Shown piece by piece: positions 1 through 7,870 of a DNA stretch of 40,424 nucleotides. The DNA is from Candidatus Metaruminococcus caecorum. GTDB lineage: Bacteria; Bacillota; Clostridia; Oscillospirales; Ruminococcaceae. The notes under the pieces are model-generated. The model was not told the DNA's origin. It was given only the letters and a program-made list of their open reading frames with translations, and did not search any database. The stretch covers positions 1 through 40,424 of the forward strand of contig CAJFTY010000032.1 in the NCBI GenBank assembly GCA_904420045.1, read 5' to 3'. The position numbers were made by a program, and so were the translations under genes. The first letter of the stretch is position 1. Every line of letters starts with the position of its first letter.

Positions 1-228
1 ATCCGACGAAGCCTGTCCCACAGCGGGCAGGGGCGGAAGGCTCCCCATCGAGGGGATGTACCAGCTTTCCTCCGATTCTGTTTTCATGGTCTGCCGGCCG
101 TCACCGCCAAGGCATACAAGCAAAACAGCGGCGATCACCAGCAGCAGAACCGCCGCTCCTACCCCCAGCACCGTGGCCCAGAGGCGTTTTTTCGGGCTCC
201 AGTTCATAAATTGTTCGCTCAAGTTCAC
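1..228 (-). CDS. N-terminal part of an unidentified single-pass membrane protein (runs off the window)
   Basis: The minus strand stays open from a GTG at 228 to the window edge, giving 76 residues. The GTG is preceded by an AAAGGGGGA ribosome binding site at a normal distance; an internal ATG at 207 is a weaker alternative. Residues 8-18 are basic (SPKKRLW), followed by one hydrophobic segment at about 17-36 rich in Val, Ala and Leu, then a polar, Ser/Gly/Pro-rich stretch. This is the layout of a type II membrane protein with its C-terminus outside. No family can be named from this much sequence. The gene is downstream of, and in the same direction as, the tocopherol-cyclase-like gene, but about 70 bases separate them and co-transcription is uncertain. 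Confidence 0.6.
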   Translation of the reverse strand, partial: MNLSEQFMNWSPKKRLWATVLGVGAAVLLLVIAAVLLVCLGGDGRQTMKTESEESWYIPSMGSLPPLPAVGQASSD

Positions 229-299
229 AAGTCAGTCCCCCTTTTTCTATGCATCTATTATATAAGACGCGGGGAGATTTGTAAACAATTGTACATGTT

Positions 300-1199
300 T
301 TATTCGAGCCCTGCGGATTCAAAACCCGCTCCGCCGCTTTCCAGGTCGAACCGGAGCCGGTCGTTTTCATAAAACCGGTAGCGCACCCGGCAGGCGGGGC
401 TTTCCCGGACCAGCCGGTCCATTTCGCCCAGCCTGGGCGCTTTCAGCTCCAGCGGAGTCCCTTCCAGCAGATCCACCCGCAGCCGCAGTCCCCGCTGGCG
501 AAGATGCAGGGTGCGCTCGTCCATTTCCAGAATCTGCGCTCCCAGATAGGTGGCCAGGCGGTATTCCTGCCCACAGTCGATCACCGCCGCCGTACAGCCG
601 TAAAACGCCGCGCCCGCCACCTGAATCTGGGCCGCCATGGACACCACCGAACGGCCTTCCGCCATGCCGCCGCACTGGGTCCATAGATATTCCTGGGGAA
701 ACGAGCTCCCCCAATCCTTTTCAATATAGCCATCCCCGCCGGTAAAGCAAAGCGTTTCCCCGTTGAGCGTAAGCTCCCCGCGCAGGGAGTGTCCCATGCT
801 GAGCACCCCGTGATTGCACTGTAAAAAAGGGACGGCTTTCAGCGGCCCCATGATGTCGTAGCAAAGCGGGGAAAACGGCCCATACCGCAGAGTTCCATAC
901 AGGGTGAACCCCGGGGCGCTCAGGTACAGATGGCAGCCTTTCTCGCTGAACACGCTTTCCCCCACCTTGACGGCAAACCCCGAGGGCTTCACCCGAAAAG
1001 ACTCATAGGGGTATTCCACAAAATGAGCTTCCCGCTGGGTGATGACCTGGATAAACGCCTTTTTGTTTCCCCAGCGGTCCATATGGATCCCAGGGATCAA
1101 CGCGAGGGTCTGCTCCCCGCACTGATGTTTGACATACCATCCTTCAAAGTACGAACTCTCCTTTTGATAACCGTGAAACTGCTTGCCTTTCATCCCCAT
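300..1199 (-). CDS. Tocopherol cyclase-like family protein
   Basis: This 299-residue protein resembles the tocopherol cyclase-like family (PF14249). The visible family signatures are an N-terminal HGYQKESSYFEGWYVKHQ-type motif (residues 9-26) and a central GYIEKDWGSSFPQEYLW motif at about 158-174. Plant members cyclise prenylquinols to tocopherols. Bacterial members, common in Firmicutes without tocopherol, have no established reaction, so only the family is called. No signal peptide or membrane segment is seen. The start ATG at 1199 has AAAGGA about 10 bases upstream; a second ATG two codons later is too far from that site. It lies 51 bases downstream of the Rieske oxidoreductase gene on the same strand and is probably co-transcribed, which hints at a lipid or quinone redox role. 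Confidence 0.8.
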   Translation of the reverse strand: MGMKGKQFHGYQKESSYFEGWYVKHQCGEQTLALIPGIHMDRWGNKKAFIQVITQREAHFVEYPYESFRVKPSGFAVKVGESVFSEKGCHLYLSAPGFTLYGTLRYGPFSPLCYDIMGPLKAVPFLQCNHGVLSMGHSLRGELTLNGETLCFTGGDGYIEKDWGSSFPQEYLWTQCGGMAEGRSVVSMAAQIQVAGAAFYGCTAAVIDCGQEYRLATYLGAQILEMDERTLHLRQRGLRLRVDLLEGTPLELKAPRLGEMDRLVRESPACRVRYRFYENDRLRFDLESGGAGFESAGLE

Positions 1200-1250
1200 A
1201 GGACGGACATCCTTTCTTTGGAATTTTCATTTGAACATGAAACCGCTGTG

Positions 1251-2690
1251 CTATTGGTGGTGCAGGTTCTCCTGCGCCGGGTTGTCCAGCAGGTTCCCCT
1301 GATAATCAAACCGGGAGCCATGGCAGGGGCAATCCCAGCTTTTTTCATCCGGGTTCCAGCTGAGCTCGCACCCCAGATGGGGACACCGGGCCTGGACGGC
1401 AAAAATCTGTCCCTGATCATCTTTATAAACTCCCAGCTTTTTGCCGGAAAGCTCCACGATTCCCCCGTGTCCCGCCGGAAGATCTTCCGCCGCGTCCGCC
1501 GGAAAGTGAAACAGCGTTTTCCCAAGCCCCTTGACCGCCTGCAGCCCGTCCTCCAAAAGCGCCGCGCCGGAGGCCGCAAGGTTGAACCGCTGGGGTGAGA
1601 AAATCTTGGCGTCTTCCGGCTCTTTGCCCTCCAAAAGGTCGGACAGGATCATCGCCGAAACCATCGAAGAAGTCATTCCCCATTTCTGAAAACCGGTGGC
1701 CACATACAGTTCAGGTGTTTCGGAGGAAAAACGCCCGATCAGGGGAACGCCGTCGGCGGGCATGCAGTCCTGGGCCGACCAGGCGAACGCCTCCCGGCTG
1801 TCGGGGTAAAACCGCTTGGCCGCGCTGCGTAAATCTGCGTAGCACCCCCCCTCCTTGTTTTCTCCGGTACGGTGTCCCGCGCCGCCCAGCAGCAGGTATT
1901 CCCCCGCGCTGCGGAAGGAATAGCCGCCCTCCTCGGCGCAGTAGTACATGCCGTGAAGCTTGGGCGCGTTTTCCAGTGCCAGCACATAGGAGCGTTCCTG
2001 GTGCATCCGCATGAAATAATACCCCGGCGCGTTGACAAACGGAAAGTGGGTGGCCATCACCACCTGATTGGCGGTCACTATTCCTCCCGGGATGGTCAGA
2101 CGGTTCCCTTTGATTTCCAGCACCGGGGTGTGCTCGTAGACCACAAGGTCCTTGGACACCGCCGCCAGAAACTTAATGGGGTCAAACTGGGCCTGGCCGG
2201 AAAAACGCAGGGCGGTTTTCACCGGAAACGGCAGTTCGGTCACCCCCAAAAGCTCGGAGGGGATTCCCAGCTTCTGGGCTGTCTGTGCCTCCAGCTCCAC
2301 CGGCTGAGGGTCTTCCAGCGCGTACAGATACGACGCACATTCCTCAAAATCGCAGTCGATGGAAAGGGTGTTTACAAGCTCCTGGTAACATTTCACCGCC
2401 CGCTGGTTGGCCCGGGCGTACTGGGCGGCTTTTTCCTCCCCAAAGGCCCGGAGAAGCCGGTGGTAGATCAGTCCGTGCTGGGCGGTGATCTTGGCGGTAG
2501 TGCGCCCAGTCTGGCCGCTTCCGATCCGGGCTGCCTCCAGCACCACCGGCTTTCTCCCCCGCTGTTTGAGAAAATAGGCGGTGAGAATTCCCGCCATTCC
2601 GCCGCCGATTACCGCCACATCCGCCTTATGCTCTCCTGACAAGGACTCCCGCTCCGGGAGGGAGACTCTGTTTAACCAAAGTGATTCCAT
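1251..2690 (-). CDS. FAD-dependent oxidoreductase (DAO fold) fused to a C-terminal Rieske [2Fe-2S] domain
   Basis: The protein has 479 residues from the chosen start. The N-terminus carries a Rossmann FAD-binding motif, VAVIGGGMAGILTAYF (residues 25-40), with the ribose-binding Glu at about 52, followed by a DAO/GlpO-like body with the late FAD motif LYVATGFQKWGMTSS. The last ~90 residues form a Rieske domain with ligands C436, H438, C454 and H457, plus C441 and C456 in the positions of the disulfide of high-potential Rieske proteins. The substrate cannot be told. The open frame extends upstream to 2762. I chose ATG 2690 because the family usually begins M-x-S-L-W and GGGAAG lies just upstream; ATG 2702 is the alternative. 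It precedes the tocopherol-cyclase-like gene in a likely two-gene operon. The final residues are His/Gln-rich with no further domain. Confidence 0.88.
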   Translation of the reverse strand: MESLWLNRVSLPERESLSGEHKADVAVIGGGMAGILTAYFLKQRGRKPVVLEAARIGSGQTGRTTAKITAQHGLIYHRLLRAFGEEKAAQYARANQRAVKCYQELVNTLSIDCDFEECASYLYALEDPQPVELEAQTAQKLGIPSELLGVTELPFPVKTALRFSGQAQFDPIKFLAAVSKDLVVYEHTPVLEIKGNRLTIPGGIVTANQVVMATHFPFVNAPGYYFMRMHQERSYVLALENAPKLHGMYYCAEEGGYSFRSAGEYLLLGGAGHRTGENKEGGCYADLRSAAKRFYPDSREAFAWSAQDCMPADGVPLIGRFSSETPELYVATGFQKWGMTSSMVSAMILSDLLEGKEPEDAKIFSPQRFNLAASGAALLEDGLQAVKGLGKTLFHFPADAAEDLPAGHGGIVELSGKKLGVYKDDQGQIFAVQARCPHLGCELSWNPDEKSWDCPCHGSRFDYQGNLLDNPAQENLHHQ

Positions 2691-2806
2691 TGTACTTCCC
2701 ATCGCTTTCGCGCAAGCGTAAGCTTCCTTTCCATGAAATTGAAACCGGGCCTGCAAAAACAAAGCCGGCTTTTTCCATAGAATTCCCGGAATCGCAGGCT
2801 TTCATA

Positions 2807-2845
2807 CAAAAAACGGCGGAGCTTCCCTTTTCAGAAGCCCCGCCG
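2807..2845 (-). terminator. Intrinsic terminator downstream of the yeiH-like gene
   Basis: Read on the minus strand, a 12-base arm CGGCGGGGCTTC pairs with GAAGCTCCGCCG with one mismatch around an 8-base loop, and is followed by TTTTTTG. It lies 27 bases after the stop codon of the YeiH-type transporter gene and separates it from the Rieske oxidoreductase gene. Confidence 0.85.
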
Positions 2846-2871
2846 CCGGGATATGGATTTAAATGTATCCG

Positions 2872-3933
2872 TTAAAACGGAAATACGCCCCACTGAAAGA
2901 TCACAAAGATGAGCCCTGCGGCGCACAGCACCTGGCACAGTCCCACCAGGCCTCCGTACAGCATGGCCTTGGGCCCTTCGCTGAGTAAGGTTTTAAACTT
3001 CACCCGCATGCCGATGGCCGCCAGGGCGATAATCTCAAACTGGCCGCTGACCCAGTGCGCGCCATCCGAAACAGCGCCGGGAATCAGGTGCAAACTGTTT
3101 ACAACACACAGGATAAAAAAGCCGATGATAAACCAGGGGATTCCCACCTTCGCTTTGCCGGTGGACGCCCGCTCTTTTTTGGCGAACAGCCCCTTGCTTT
3201 CGTCGGTGTTCACCCGGGAGAATACCAGCACCACCGCCACCAAAAAGATGATCCGGATCAGCTTAAAGATGGTGGCCATCTGCTCCACACTGTCGTTTAC
3301 AAGCTTTCCTGAGGCGATTACCTGGCCGATGGACTGTAACGTTCCGCCAATCATGGCGGAGGTGGGCAGCAGCAGATGCCCATAGATCACCCCGGTGACC
3401 ACCGGAAGCAGCAGCATGAGCACCGTACCCGTGACGTTGACGATGGTGATGGACAGACCCTTGTCCTTGGAGTCCGCCTCCACCACCGGCGCCACCGACC
3501 CGATGGCGGAGGAGCCGCACACCGCGTTTCCCGCGCACATCAGCAGGGAAAACTTCCGGGCAAATCCAAGCTTGCGCCCGATGAAATACGCCGCCATGAT
3601 CGTCACCGTCATCTGGATGACGATGAACACAAGACCTCCTACCCCCACCGACAACACCTTGCCCATGCTTAAAGTAGCGCCCATCAGGACGATGGAATAC
3701 TCCAGCAGCCTGCTTTCAGAAAACTTGGTGCCCTTATCAAGTCTTGGCCGGTTTAAAAAGGTGTTGCCCGCCAGGATCCCCAAAAAGATCGCGAAGGTGG
3801 CTCCTCCCACAGCGGGCACCAGCATGCCGATTCCCTTGGCTACAACCGCCACCGCCAGACAGACCAAAAATCCCGGTCCGATGTCCTTGATCATATCCGT
3901 CCATTTTTGTACCCAAACACTGATTTTTCCCAT
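2872..3933 (-). CDS. YeiH/UPF0324 family membrane transporter (putative sulfate exporter family)
   Basis: A 353-residue polytopic membrane protein with about ten hydrophobic segments. The family's glycine-rich early segments are visible (GPGFLVCLAVAVVAKGIG; FAIFLGILAGN), as is the conserved LMCAGNAVCGSSAI motif around residues 135-150. Members of PF03601 are annotated as putative sulfate exporters; the substrate is not proven here. The frame opens upstream at a TTG (3951), but ATG 3933 has GGAAGGG at correct spacing and is preferred. The gene is divergent from a LysR regulator across a 156-base AT-rich spacer. The same arrangement as the YeiE-YeiH pair of enterobacteria suggests the regulator controls this transporter. 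Confidence 0.88.
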   Translation of the reverse strand: MGKISVWVQKWTDMIKDIGPGFLVCLAVAVVAKGIGMLVPAVGGATFAIFLGILAGNTFLNRPRLDKGTKFSESRLLEYSIVLMGATLSMGKVLSVGVGGLVFIVIQMTVTIMAAYFIGRKLGFARKFSLLMCAGNAVCGSSAIGSVAPVVEADSKDKGLSITIVNVTGTVLMLLLPVVTGVIYGHLLLPTSAMIGGTLQSIGQVIASGKLVNDSVEQMATIFKLIRIIFLVAVVLVFSRVNTDESKGLFAKKERASTGKAKVGIPWFIIGFFILCVVNSLHLIPGAVSDGAHWVSGQFEIIALAAIGMRVKFKTLLSEGPKAMLYGGLVGLCQVLCAAGLIFVIFQWGVFPF

Positions 3934-4089
3934 AGCGACTACCCTTCCCAAAACAAACGAAACATTTTTCTGAACCCTCTTGATTTTAGCACGATTTTCC
4001 TATAAAATAAAATTATTCTTTTTTATATATTGATAAGTTAAAGTAATACATCTGGCCATTTCTCACCGTCAATAGAAAGAAGGGACGCC
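3934..4089. promoter_or_regulatory. Divergent promoter region between the yeiH-like and lysR genes
   Basis: The spacer becomes very AT-rich between about 3990 and 4055, in contrast with the GC-rich genes on both sides. It must hold both promoters and, by analogy with other LysR pairs, the regulator's T-N11-A site. A loose dyad TTAT...ATAA occurs around 4013-4036, but AT-rich DNA offers several such matches and none can be singled out. Confidence 0.5.
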
Positions 4090-5034
4090 TTGCTGGACTT
4101 TCGAATGACCACATTTTTAGATCTGTGCGAGACCAGAAGTTATACCAAAACCGCCGAACGGCTTCATTTGACCCAGCCTGCCGTTTCCCAGCACATTCGG
4201 CATTTGGAGGAAAGCTTTGGATGCAAGCTATTCGCCTACGCGGCGAAAACCCTGTCCCTGACCCAGAAAGGGGAGCGACTCAGGGAGTTTGCACAGAGCA
4301 TGCGGGCGGGCAGCGACAAGATGCTTCGCATCCTGCGAAGCCCCGAAAACGGACGCCCCTTTTTAACCATGGGCGCCACCCTGACCATTGGGGAATATGT
4401 GGCGCCGCCCATTCTGTCCGCCTATCTGGCGGAGCGCCCTCAGACCGATCTGTGCATGTATGTCAACAACACCGAGACCTTGCTAAAAAAGTTAAGCCGT
4501 GGTGAGATCGACATGGCCCTGATCGAGGGGACGTTTCAAAAATCCGACTATGCCTGGCAGTTGTTTTCCCGAGAGGAATTCCTTCCGGTGTGCGCACCGG
4601 ACTCTCCCTACGCTGCGGGAAACTTCACGCTGGACGACCTGACCCGCTCCCGGATCATCGTGCGGGAAAAAGGCTCCGGCACCCGGCAGGTGCTGGAAAC
4701 GCTGTTGTCCGAGCACGATTTGTCTTTAAAGGATTTTGCCGGCATGGCGGAAATCGGCAATTTTTCCGCGATCAAACGGCTGGTGGCCGACGGAATCGGC
4801 GTCACCTTTGTCTACCGGGAGGTCGTTCGCCAAGAGCTCTGTGAAGGAACGCTGGTCCCCGTCCGGCTGGAACAGGTGGAAACCTCCCGGGATTTTCACT
4901 TTGTCTATTTAAAACACAGCGCGTTTGAAGAGGAAGTTTTACAGGTATACGACTTTTTTAAAAGCCGCCGAAGTGAATCCCAAAAGCGGCTTGTCCAGTG
5001 CTCGGCCTGCTCGAGTACCAGAAAGGATGGATGA
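4090..5034 (+). CDS. LysR family transcriptional regulator (YeiE-like context)
   Basis: A 314-residue protein with a typical N-terminal winged helix-turn-helix (residues about 5-62; SYTKTAERLHLTQPAVSQHI) and a LysR substrate-binding domain from about 90 to 295, including the VREKGSGTRQVLE motif seen in CysB/YeiE/CbbR-type regulators. The start is a TTG at 4090 with AGAAGGGA at good spacing; ATG 4105 is possible, but homologues usually begin with the MLDFRM-type stretch. The last ~20 residues are Ser/Arg-rich. It is divergent from the YeiH transporter gene, its probable target, and its stop lies three bases before the nucleosidase start, so the two are translated from one message. Confidence 0.9.
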   Translation: MLDFRMTTFLDLCETRSYTKTAERLHLTQPAVSQHIRHLEESFGCKLFAYAAKTLSLTQKGERLREFAQSMRAGSDKMLRILRSPENGRPFLTMGATLTIGEYVAPPILSAYLAERPQTDLCMYVNNTETLLKKLSRGEIDMALIEGTFQKSDYAWQLFSREEFLPVCAPDSPYAAGNFTLDDLTRSRIIVREKGSGTRQVLETLLSEHDLSLKDFAGMAEIGNFSAIKRLVADGIGVTFVYREVVRQELCEGTLVPVRLEQVETSRDFHFVYLKHSAFEEEVLQVYDFFKSRRSESQKRLVQCSACSSTRKDG

Positions 5035-5037
5035 CAC

Positions 5038-5742
5038 ATGCAACCGAAAAAAATTGGCATTCTCTGCGCGGCGGATACAGAACTCGCCCCATTTTTGCCG
5101 CTGATAAAACCCTGCGCCATCGCCCAAAAAGCCATGTTGACCTTTTACGAGGGAAACATCGGAGAAACGCCGGTGGTGGCGGCGTATAGCGGCGTGTGCA
5201 GAGTCAACGCCGCTGTGGCGACGCAAATTATGATCGACCATTTTCACGTGCAGGCAGTCGTCAACGCCGGCACCGCCGGAGGGATGGATCCCTCGGTTGG
5301 GCTGTTCGATGTGGTGGTGGCTCAAAAATGCGCGTATCACGATTTAGCCGAGGATATCCTCACTGAGTTTCACCCCTGGATGCCCTCGGTGTTCTTTGAG
5401 GCGGACACCGCTCTGCTGGCAGCCGCCCGTCGGGCCGCGCAGAGCTTTGAGGGCACGGTCTGGTTCGGGACTGTTGTGACCGGGGAAGCGTTTATCGAAG
5501 GCCCTGTCCGGGAGGAGATTGTCCGGCAGTTTTCTCCCCTGGCGGTGGATATGGAAACTGCCGGGGCCGCCCATGTCTGCTATGTCAACCGCATCCCCTT
5601 TTTATCCGCCCGGGCAGTCACCGACACGCCGGAGCACGAAGGCTCCGCCGCTTTTGAACAAAACTGCGAACGGGCTGCCGGAATTTCCAAAGACTTTGTA
5701 CTCCAGCTTTTAAAGGAGCTGGACGATTCATCCCAACCATAA
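5038..5742 (+). CDS. 5'-methylthioadenosine/S-adenosylhomocysteine nucleosidase-like protein
   Basis: A 234-residue member of the nucleoside phosphorylase/nucleosidase fold (PF01048). It reads like MTA/SAH nucleosidase (MtnN/Pfs), which splits adenine from methylthioadenosine or S-adenosylhomocysteine. Visible features are IGILCAADTEL with the Glu (E15) equivalent to E. coli E12, the NAGTAGGM glycine motif, and the substrate motif VDMETAGAAHVC followed by SARAVTD, matching the MExA and SD catalytic region. The usual SD is TD here and AMEEE is AADTE, so it is a divergent member; futalosine hydrolase-like activity cannot be excluded. It begins three bases after the LysR stop and is followed by a terminator. 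Confidence 0.82.
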   Translation: MQPKKIGILCAADTELAPFLPLIKPCAIAQKAMLTFYEGNIGETPVVAAYSGVCRVNAAVATQIMIDHFHVQAVVNAGTAGGMDPSVGLFDVVVAQKCAYHDLAEDILTEFHPWMPSVFFEADTALLAAARRAAQSFEGTVWFGTVVTGEAFIEGPVREEIVRQFSPLAVDMETAGAAHVCYVNRIPFLSARAVTDTPEHEGSAAFEQNCERAAGISKDFVLQLLKELDDSSQP

Positions 5743-5758
5743 ACAGCATTTAAACTGC

Positions 5759-5793
5759 AAAAACCGCTCTCCGGTTGGAGAGCGGTTTTTTCG
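5759..5793. terminator. Bidirectional intrinsic terminator between convergent genes
   Basis: AAACCGCTCTCC, a short loop and GGAGAGCGGTTTTTT form a strong hairpin with a T-run on the plus strand and an A-run on the other side. It can end the LysR-nucleosidase message and the minus-strand lipoprotein message. Confidence 0.88.
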
Positions 5794-5796
5794 TCG

Positions 5797-6423
5797 CTAT
5801 TTCTTTTTGATACCGATAAACTCTTCCAGATTGACGTCTTTGACCCGGCCGTCCTTGTATACCTGATAGGCTCCCAGGTTTTCCACAATGCTTCTACCTC
5901 CCTGGGTGTTGGGCGTTTCCGCATAATAAACCACCCGGTAATACTGGGTTGTCTCGGTCTGAACGTCCAGATAAACGGTCTTTTTGGTCACGGTTCCGGT
6001 GGCGGAATCCTTGACCTCCATCGTCCCTTTATACTTGCCGGTGGCGTTTTCCTTCGGCTGGTATTCCAGCGTAGGAACGTTTTTAAACCGGATGGGGATC
6101 ACCCGGTCTTTGATGACATCCAACGCCTCCCGCCTGGTTTTGATGGACCCGGCGGAGGAAACCGTCTCCGCGCTGACCACCTGTTTCATTCCGTTGTCCG
6201 GCTCCTCCCCGGCGGAGGAAACCCCCGACAGATCCGGCGCACTCCCAGTTGTATCTGATCCGGCCTGCGCCGGATAGCTGGGCATATACAAAACAGAATA
6301 CGACTGGGTAGAGGAAGCGTCTTTTCCTCCCGTTTTGTCTTTGCCGCCCGACTTACAGGCGGACAATGCAGAAAGCAGCAGGCATGCTGTCAATACGACA
6401 GCGGCGGTTTTTCCATATTTCAT
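5797..6423 (-). CDS. Putative lipoprotein of unknown function
   Basis: A 208-residue protein with a classical lipoprotein signal peptide: basic MKYGK, a hydrophobic core, and lipobox L20-S-A-C23. Residues 24-90 are low-complexity, rich in Ser, Gly, Asp and Thr. The C-terminal ~115 residues are a compact, beta-rich, Lys/Thr/Val-rich domain ending with IGIKKK. No family is recognised. The frame is open much further upstream, to 6732, but that part overlaps rarA in another frame. ATG 6423 has AAAGGA eight bases upstream and directly starts the signal peptide. It lies about 125 bases downstream of rarA. Confidence 0.8.
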   Translation of the reverse strand: MKYGKTAAVVLTACLLLSALSACKSGGKDKTGGKDASSTQSYSVLYMPSYPAQAGSDTTGSAPDLSGVSSAGEEPDNGMKQVVSAETVSSAGSIKTRREALDVIKDRVIPIRFKNVPTLEYQPKENATGKYKGTMEVKDSATGTVTKKTVYLDVQTETTQYYRVVYYAETPNTQGGRSIVENLGAYQVYKDGRVKDVNLEEFIGIKKK

Positions 6424-6547
6424 ACGAATCATCCTTTCGCTGAGTCCGGGAGGTTTTGCTCGGTTTTCACACATCCGAATCCGCCCGGCTGCCCGGTGCG
6501 AAAGGACAAAACGTTCCCTCTGCCTAATTGTTTCACAGATCGAATTG

Positions 6548-7834
6548 CTAAGACGTTTTCCCTCCGGGAACGTCCCCTTTGATTTTATCCCAGTATGCTT
6601 TCGCCGCCTGCTCGTTTTTGTTGGGGCCGTATTCATAGTACCGGACGTCCCGCAGACTGTCCGGCAGGTACTGCTGCTTGACGTAGTGCCCGGGAAAGTT
6701 GTGGGCATATTGATAGCCTTGGCCCTTTCCAAGCTTTTTGGCCCCTTCGTAGTGGGAATCCTTCAGGTTTTCCGGCACGTCGCCGGCCTTTCCCGCGGCC
6801 ACGTCCGCCATAGCGGCGTCGATGGACAAAATCACGCTGTTGGATTTGGGCGCGGTGGCGAGCAGCAGCACCGCCTGAGCCAGGGGCAGCCGCGCCTCCG
6901 GCAGGCCTAGCTGCATGGCGCTGTCCACACATGCCTTGACGATGGAGGCCGCCTGGGGATACGCGAGCCCCACATCCTCGCTGGCGATTACCAAAAGCCT
7001 CCGGCAGGGGGAAATCAGATCCCCGGCGGTCAAAAGCCTGGCCAGATAGTGCAGCCCCGCGTCCGGGTCGGAGCCCCGGATGGCCTTTTGGAACGCCGAC
7101 AGGATGTTGTAGTGCTCGTCCCCGTCCCGGTCGTAGCGCATGCTGCTGCGCTGGGACAACTGGGCGGCGAGTTCCTTGTCCACCACCCGCACGCCGTCCT
7201 GCTCCGGCGCCGCCAGCACGCAGAGCTCCACCGTGTTTAAGGACTTGCGCACGTCTCCGCCGCAGGTCAGGGCGATGTGCTCCACCGCGCCGGAGCGAAG
7301 CTCCACCTTGCAGGAAAGCTCCTGCTCCAGGATGGAAAAGCCCCGGCGCACCGCCCGCTCCACCTCCTGGGGAGTCACGGGTTTAAACTCAAACACCGTG
7401 CTCCGGCTCAAAATGGCGTTGTAGATGTAAAAGTACGGGTTCTCGGTGGTGGAGGCAATCAGGGTGATCTGCCCGTTTTCGATGTACTCCAGCAAAGACT
7501 GCTGCTGCTTTTTGTTGAGATACTGGATCTCGTCCAGATACAGCAGCACCCCGCCCAGGCCCGCGATGGTGCCAAGCTCCTCCACAATGGCTTTGATATC
7601 CGCTGTGGAGGCGTTGGTTCCGTTTAGTTTGTGCAGCCGTTTCCCAGCGGCGTTGGCGATGATCCGGGCCACGGTGGTTTTTCCCACCCCGGAGGGCCCG
7701 TAAAAAATCATGTTGGGAATCTGCCCGCTCTCCACAATCCGGCGCAGGGGCCGGTCTTTGCCCAAAAGGTGGGTCTGCCCCACCACATCGTCTAACGTCT
7801 GCGGGCGGATGCGGTCCGCCAAAGGTGAAGCCAT
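6548..7834 (-). CDS. rarA: Replication-associated recombination protein A (RarA/MgsA-type AAA+ ATPase)
   Basis: This 428-residue AAA+ ATPase is related to clamp loaders and acts at stalled replication forks. Visible parts are the PLADRIRP and DDVVGQ start typical of RarA, Walker A GPSGVGKT (46-53), Walker B LLYLDEI (97-103, D101/E102), the sensor stretch ASTTENPYF, and the MgsA-type C-terminal tetramerisation region with SEDVGLA, then YEYGPNKNEQ near the end. The length fits the family. The start ATG has GGCGGAGG five bases upstream. It follows glyA by 36 bases on the same strand, so it is likely expressed with it. Confidence 0.95.
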   Translation of the reverse strand: MASPLADRIRPQTLDDVVGQTHLLGKDRPLRRIVESGQIPNMIFYGPSGVGKTTVARIIANAAGKRLHKLNGTNASTADIKAIVEELGTIAGLGGVLLYLDEIQYLNKKQQQSLLEYIENGQITLIASTTENPYFYIYNAILSRSTVFEFKPVTPQEVERAVRRGFSILEQELSCKVELRSGAVEHIALTCGGDVRKSLNTVELCVLAAPEQDGVRVVDKELAAQLSQRSSMRYDRDGDEHYNILSAFQKAIRGSDPDAGLHYLARLLTAGDLISPCRRLLVIASEDVGLAYPQAASIVKACVDSAMQLGLPEARLPLAQAVLLLATAPKSNSVILSIDAAMADVAAGKAGDVPENLKDSHYEGAKKLGKGQGYQYAHNFPGHYVKQQYLPDSLRDVRYYEYGPNKNEQAAKAYWDKIKGDVPGGKTS

Positions 7835-7870
7835 CGTCCTCCGCCTTTCCTTAGAATACCGTAATAAACC

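Noticed and set aside
101-370. Minus-strand open frame of 89 codons overlapping the first two genes
   Set aside because: It overlaps two better-supported minus-strand genes in another frame and has no protein-like hydrophobic or domain pattern.
1872-2639. Plus-strand open frame of 255 codons opposite the FAD oxidoreductase
   Set aside because: It is the GC-rich antisense shadow of a well-supported gene, with His/Gly/Arg-rich low-complexity translation.
6424-6732. Upstream extension of the lipoprotein frame
   Set aside because: It would add 103 residues in front of a clear lipoprotein signal peptide and overlap rarA on the same strand in another frame.
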